Positions 60,377 through 64,000 of a stretch of DNA of 64,000 nucleotides are shown one piece after another. The stretch is from Streptomyces achromogenes (GTDB lineage Bacteria; Actinomycetota; Actinomycetes; Streptomycetales; Streptomycetaceae). The position numbers and the translations under genes were made by a program. Each line of letters opens with the position of its first letter. Position 1 is the first letter of the stretch. Location of the stretch: NCBI RefSeq assembly GCF_030816715.1, contig NZ_JAUSYH010000001.1, forward strand, positions 8,680,001 to 8,744,000, given 5' to 3'. The notes beneath the pieces were generated by a model. That model searched no databases and had not been told where the DNA came from. It saw only the letters and a list, made by a program, of their open reading frames with translations.

Positions 60377-60876
60377 TCAATGCCCCGGTTCGACGAGACA
60401 TCGTGGCAGACCCGTCCGGCGATTGTTCTGCCCGGCGTTGCGGCCCTCGCCAGGCATGTCGTCAGGTGCCCGGTGCGAAGGATGGGGCATGCGCGGAGTC
60501 TCGTCGGACGGGCCGGTGGTGCGGCTCAGTGGACTTGTCCCGGAGGCGGAGCCGTACTCCGAGAAGGCAGCCGATCGTCATGGCCTGCGCGCCCGTACCG
60601 CGACGTAGCCGGCAGCGCGCTCACACAGGGTGTGGCTGTCCGTCTCCCGGTCGTGCTCGGACGGCGGGCCCACCGGAAAAGGCGCCCGTTCTCTTCGTGG
60701 CTGCTGTCCGACATGCTTCCGCACGGTGGCCGCGAGCAGAAGCCGCTCGTGGCGGCTGCGTGCGGACGCGCGTGCGGCCCCGGCCGGCGAGGACGCCGGA
60801 CGGGGCCGAGTTCAAAGAGCCGAGGTAGGGATCGGACGGATCACGGTGCGTCGGGGCGCCGCACCGCCGCGTCAGA
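60377..60876. other. Intergenic, nothing recognised
   Basis: 500 nt between the truncated ATPase and the DUF6411 gene. Only GC-driven open frames were seen. I searched it on both strands for a Walker A motif and found none. Confidence 0.4.
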
Positions 60877-61119
60877 TCAGAAGGGAAGGCGGCCACGTGC
60901 CCGGCGGCCTGCGGAGCCGCTGCGACCGACGGCGCGCGAGCTGGACTGGAAAGGCTTGCTCAACAAGCGACCGAGCGGGCCAGGGGCCTTGGAACCGGCA
61001 CGAGACCCCCAACCCAGTGTGCGCTGGGCGCCGTTCTGGGGGTGCCTGCTCAGTCGCGGGACGACGAAAGCGAGTATCGCGAGGACAACGCAGAAGGCGA
61101 TCACGCCGACGATCATCAT
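60877..61119 (-). CDS. DUF6411-family small membrane protein
   Basis: An 80-aa protein with one N-terminal membrane helix (MMIVGVIAFCVVLAILAFVV) and a conserved basic tail (KAPGPLGRLLSKPFQSSSRA, RSGSAGRRARGRLPF). This pattern is characteristic of DUF6411, common in Streptomyces. Start MMIVG follows AGGAGC. The role is unknown. Confidence 0.85.
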   Translation of the reverse strand: MMIVGVIAFCVVLAILAFVVPRLSRHPQNGAQRTLGWGSRAGSKAPGPLGRLLSKPFQSSSRAVGRSGSAGRRARGRLPF

Positions 61120-61503
61120 GGGAGCTCCTGGGCCGGTCTGAAAGGGGCACAACTCCGTGCCATCACACGGACTCGTCTCTTGCTACCGACCGACTGCCCG
61201 CTTCAGCGCGGAACACGCCAGGGCAGACCGACGGCCGGCGCGCCGAAGGAGCCTCTTCCGGACCAAGCCGCCAGGTGCTTCTGTCCGTTGTCCACACCGG
61301 CCGTGGGTCAGAAGGCCGCCGAACGGTTCGTGAGCAGAGCCGAGTTCCGCGCCGACACGGACCTCGTCGTCAAAGTCTCGCTCGTGCCGAGCGGCCCGGA
61401 CTCGGGTTGGACGGTCGAGGTGACCCAGGGCTGGACGTAGTGACTCAGTCTGACGGGAGAGCGTCTCACTGAGTCGTCCCACCGTCGGCTGTGCACGAGT
61501 TGG
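61120..61503 (+). other. Gap with a short coding-like fragment
   Basis: 384 nt. A forward frame ending at 61440 has protein-like character over its last 45 codons (AERFVSRAEFRADTDLVVKV, then SGWTVEVTQGWT), perhaps the end of a lost gene. No start or family can be assigned. The rest is unremarkable. Confidence 0.3.
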
Positions 61504-62265
61504 TCAGGGCGCCCACGGCGTGAGCATGTCCTTCATCGCGTCCGTCAAGGCGAATTGCAGCAGCGGGCCGTAGGTGATCCGCCCGACGCCGAGGCGGCGG
61601 AAGCGCTCAAGATCGTGCTTGACGGGATGCGCCGTGGAGTTCACGGCAATGGTGACGGCGTCGGTCACGGCGGTCAGCAGGTCGTCGTTGTCCTGAATGC
61701 CCACCGGGTAGACACTGTCGGCGCCTGCCTGCTCCAGGGCGTGCAGTCGCTCGATCGCCTCGTCGAGGACGGCGGACGCGTCCTCGGCGTGGAGGAAGAC
61801 GTCGGTGCGCCCGTTGACCCAGACGGGGATCCCGGCGTCGTCAGCCGCTGCGCGCAGGCCTGCGATGTAGTTTGCGTGCTCCTGGGTGGTGCGCACGCGT
61901 CCGCCGTCCGAGTGGACGGTGTCCTCGATGTTGAGACCGACGCCGCCGATTTCGGTGAGTCCGGCGATGAGGTCCGCGGGCTCTTGTCCGTAGCCGGCTT
62001 CCAGGTCCACGGACACCGGAACGTCTACCGCCGCGATGATGGGCCTGACGGCGGCGAGTACCTCCTCGAAGGTCTGCCCCTCGTGGTCGTCGGCTCCACG
62101 GGAGTCGGCGAGCGGATGACTGCCGATGGTGAGCGCGGGGAATCCGGCGCCCGCTGCCGTCCGCGCGGACCAGGCGTCCCAGACGGTCGGCAGTACAAGC
62201 GGCTTGTACTCGGCATGGAGTTGCTTGAGTCGTTGAGCGCGCTCAACGGTGGTGCGAATGTCCAT
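61504..62265 (-). CDS. Isocitrate lyase/PEP mutase-family protein
   Basis: A 253-aa TIM-barrel enzyme of the PEP mutase/methylisocitrate lyase-like superfamily: LVLPTVWDAWSARTAAGAGF, PVSVDLEAGYGQEPADLIAG (metal-binding Asp/Glu), GLNIEDTVHSDGG and WVNGRTDVFLHA. The superfamily Cys (KKCG motif) is absent, putting it in the large group of uncertain carboxyphosphonoenolpyruvate/PEP-mutase-like proteins. Likely a C-C or C-P lyase of unknown substrate. Confidence 0.88.
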   Translation of the reverse strand: MDIRTTVERAQRLKQLHAEYKPLVLPTVWDAWSARTAAGAGFPALTIGSHPLADSRGADDHEGQTFEEVLAAVRPIIAAVDVPVSVDLEAGYGQEPADLIAGLTEIGGVGLNIEDTVHSDGGRVRTTQEHANYIAGLRAAADDAGIPVWVNGRTDVFLHAEDASAVLDEAIERLHALEQAGADSVYPVGIQDNDDLLTAVTDAVTIAVNSTAHPVKHDLERFRRLGVGRITYGPLLQFALTDAMKDMLTPWAP

Positions 62266-62309
62266 GTCGAGGACGCTACCTCTCCCGGGCTCGCCACAAC
62301 TACGCGTCC

Positions 62310-62639
62310 ATGGCGCGCCGCTCTATCGCGAAGACAATCCGCTGCCTCAACAAGAACGCCACCCGCCTGGTCACCGAAGCCGGAGGAACCTGGCGCCGAA
62401 TGCCGTGCCAGCGCGGCCTCGGCGCGGAAGCCGGTGGTGCTTTCACGCTTCACCCCCTCGACGGCGCTCGCCTCCGGGATCTGCTGAACGGCCGCGGTGG
62501 GCGGTCCGCACCCCCTGCTGATGTGCTCGGCACGCGGAAGCAGTTGTTCGCGGCTCCCCGGCCGAGCACGGTTCAGCTGAACGTCCTCCTCGGACTCGAC
62601 GGCAAGACGGCTTCTCCCCACACGCGTGCACCGGCGTGA
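62310..62639 (+). CDS. Hypothetical protein, doubtful
   Basis: A 109-aa frame starting MARRSIAKTIRCLNKNATRL. Codon bias is moderate in the first half and weak in the second. It has no family signal, no clear ribosome site and overlaps nothing. It may be a small gene or spacer. Confidence 0.3.
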   Translation: MARRSIAKTIRCLNKNATRLVTEAGGTWRRMPCQRGLGAEAGGAFTLHPLDGARLRDLLNGRGGRSAPPADVLGTRKQLFAAPRPSTVQLNVLLGLDGKTASPHTRAPA

Positions 62640-62796
62640 CGGTCCCTGTCCGCCAGGTGGGCAAGTCGGGAGGGCGCGACACGGTGGGTCGAGCCGCCAT
62701 GGGCGGGATTGGCGACGAGCAGCGTGGAGATCGGCGGAGGCGTCTTTCACCGGCATGTATGCGGGTGGCAGCGCCCCGTGTCCGTCCCGATGCCGG

Positions 62797-63735
62797 TCAG
62801 ATCAGGCCCATGAACTGCAGGGCCATCGGTACCATGCCGCTCTGCGGCAGGCTGTGGCCCACGCCTTGGACGCTGATCGCTTCGACCGGTGCGGTGGTGC
62901 CGGTGCCGCCGTACCGGGTTCGGGTCCAGGTCGACTTGGGGTGATCGGTGAGGACGGGCGTCTGGTTCACACCGAGAACGTTGGTCCACTGCTTGATCTC
63001 TTCACCGAAGTCGACGTAGCTCAGTGTGGTGTCCTGCGTGCCGTGCCACACCTGCATGCGCGGGCGGGGCCCGGCGTAACCCGGATAGGCGGTGCGCACG
63101 AGGTTGCCCCACTGCTGGGGCGTCTTGGTGATTCTGCCGGCGGAGCAGTCGCTGTTCCACTCCGAGCCGTTCGTGGTGGCGAAGCAGCCGAAGGGCACGC
63201 CCGACAATGCCGAGCCGGCCTTGAAGACGTCGGGGTAGTCGCCGAGCAGCACGTTCGTCATCATCGCTCCGGAGGAGAAGCCGGTGGCGTAGACCCGGTT
63301 CGGGTCGGCGCTCCGGTGCTGTTGCTCCCACCGCACCATCGACACGATGCCCGCCGGGTCACTGCTGCCGTTGTGGGTCAGGGCGCGCGGTGACGACACG
63401 TCGAAGCACTTGCTGCTGCGGGTGACCGACGGGTACACGACGATGAACCCGTGCTGGTTGGCCAGCGAGGCGAACTCGCTGCCCGAGTACATGGCCGGTC
63501 CGGAGCCGCCACAGTAGTGGTTGGCCACCAGGACAGCCGGATGCGCACCGACGTTCTGCGGTACGTATTCGTACATCCTCAGGTTCGACGGGTTGTATCC
63601 AAAACCGGTGACTTCGGTCAGTGTCGCCGCGACTGGCGTCGCCGCCGAGGCCGGCACGGGCGATGTCAGCGCACCTGCCGCGACCGTCAGGCACATGGCG
63701 ACGAGCCCGGTCAGCGCGGGAAGTAACCTCTTCAT
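62797..63735 (-). CDS. Secreted PHB-depolymerase/acetylxylan-type esterase (TTA codon)
   Basis: A 312-aa secreted alpha/beta hydrolase. The signal peptide is MKRLLPALTGLVAMCLTVAA up to about residue 32. The catalytic motif GFSSGAMMTNVLLGDYPDVF (nucleophile Ser in GFSSG near residue 154), the oxyanion region NHYCGGSG and the acid/His regions (VWHGTQDTTLSYVDF, VQGVGHSLPQSGM) match the PHB depolymerase/CE1 LpqC-like family. It hydrolyses polymer or xylan-acetyl esters outside the cell. Codon 4 is TTA (63724-63726), so expression may depend on bldA. Confidence 0.9.
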   Translation of the reverse strand: MKRLLPALTGLVAMCLTVAAGALTSPVPASAATPVAATLTEVTGFGYNPSNLRMYEYVPQNVGAHPAVLVANHYCGGSGPAMYSGSEFASLANQHGFIVVYPSVTRSSKCFDVSSPRALTHNGSSDPAGIVSMVRWEQQHRSADPNRVYATGFSSGAMMTNVLLGDYPDVFKAGSALSGVPFGCFATTNGSEWNSDCSAGRITKTPQQWGNLVRTAYPGYAGPRPRMQVWHGTQDTTLSYVDFGEEIKQWTNVLGVNQTPVLTDHPKSTWTRTRYGGTGTTAPVEAISVQGVGHSLPQSGMVPMALQFMGLI

Positions 63736-64000
63736 GGGTGGGGTGCCTCCGTTTCTGTCGAGGGTCCGTGCCGTCGGGCCGCGTGCCCCGGCGGCACGGT
63801 GGCCACCGGGGCGGGGCCGGTGGCCCGGCGGGGTGAAGCTCCCGGCTGCGTGTCTGGACGTGCGCTTTGCCCTTGCGTTGGATGTGCACGCTCCCGTCGT
63901 CGTCCCGGGAACTCTGCAGTGCGTGCTGCACGGGACGCAGCTTTGAATGCCTGTGCATCAGTGAGCTCCGTCGGCGTCGGTTGTCTCGCCCGATGCGGGG
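63736..64000. other. Right-end spacer
   Basis: 265 nt upstream of the esterase gene. No gene or strong repeat was recognised before the window ends. Confidence 0.4.

Overview
The window reads as chromosome-arm DNA of a Streptomyces or a very close relative. The evidence is the very high GC content and GC-rich third positions, a tap-tpg telomere-replication pair (linear replicon), a mycothiol-dependent formaldehyde dehydrogenase, a DUF6411 protein, a dispersed Streptomyces-type intergenic repeat and TTA (bldA-type) codons in a few accessory genes. All calls come from reading the sequence; no database search was run.

Region 1 (1-14.8 kb) is a coherent one-carbon and glycine betaine degradation block: the folD end, soxB, a fused soxD-soxA, soxG, a second-type folP, a divergent IclR regulator, mscR (formaldehyde oxidation), gbcA (Rieske demethylase), a ferredoxin reductase, glyA, sdaA and fdhD. 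Together they can take betaine or sarcosine to glycine, serine and pyruvate. The released one-carbon units go to tetrahydrofolate (SoxA, FolD, FolP supply) or through formaldehyde to formate (MscR, with FdhD supporting formate dehydrogenase). An inverted repeat GTTGC-N7-GCAAC overlaps the iclR start codon and recurs upstream of the reductase gene, with degenerate copies before mscR, which suggests one IclR-controlled regulon.

Region 2 (14.8-35 kb) is a patchwork. It holds secreted small proteins, tRNA-Trp, a decayed TnsB/TniQ-type transposon, fragments of IS5- and IS630-like transposases, and several one-regulator/one-target units with clear palindromic operators (MarR-NmrA, MerR, AraC-NmrA, ArsR-MFS). 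It also carries an ECF42 sigma factor with its DGPF/YCII partner, an inositol-monophosphatase-like gene opposite a LysR gene, and a MOSC protein.

Region 3 (35-49 kb) has an M4 protealysin-like protease with its emfourin inhibitor, a CYTH-like protein, an unrecognised two-gene operon (764-aa DUF1963-like plus 309 aa), two-domain VOC, a mycothiol-dependent isomerase-family protein, an SCO6745-family protein behind a TetR-like operator, a thioredoxin-like protein lacking the CxxC pair, and an anti-sigma kinase plus STAS antagonist.

Region 4 (49-64 kb) has a secreted subtilisin with a P-domain, then tap and tpg with a small frame between them and three 12-bp repeats upstream. It continues with a SMI1/KNR4 protein, a LexA-like gene broken by a 26-bp tandem duplication, a divergent MFS/MarR pair with four ATGCATC sites, an ABC export operon whose ATPase lacks its Walker A end, a PEP mutase/isocitrate lyase-family enzyme and a secreted PHB-depolymerase-type esterase. 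The density of truncated genes from 14.8 kb onward fits the variable arm of a linear chromosome.
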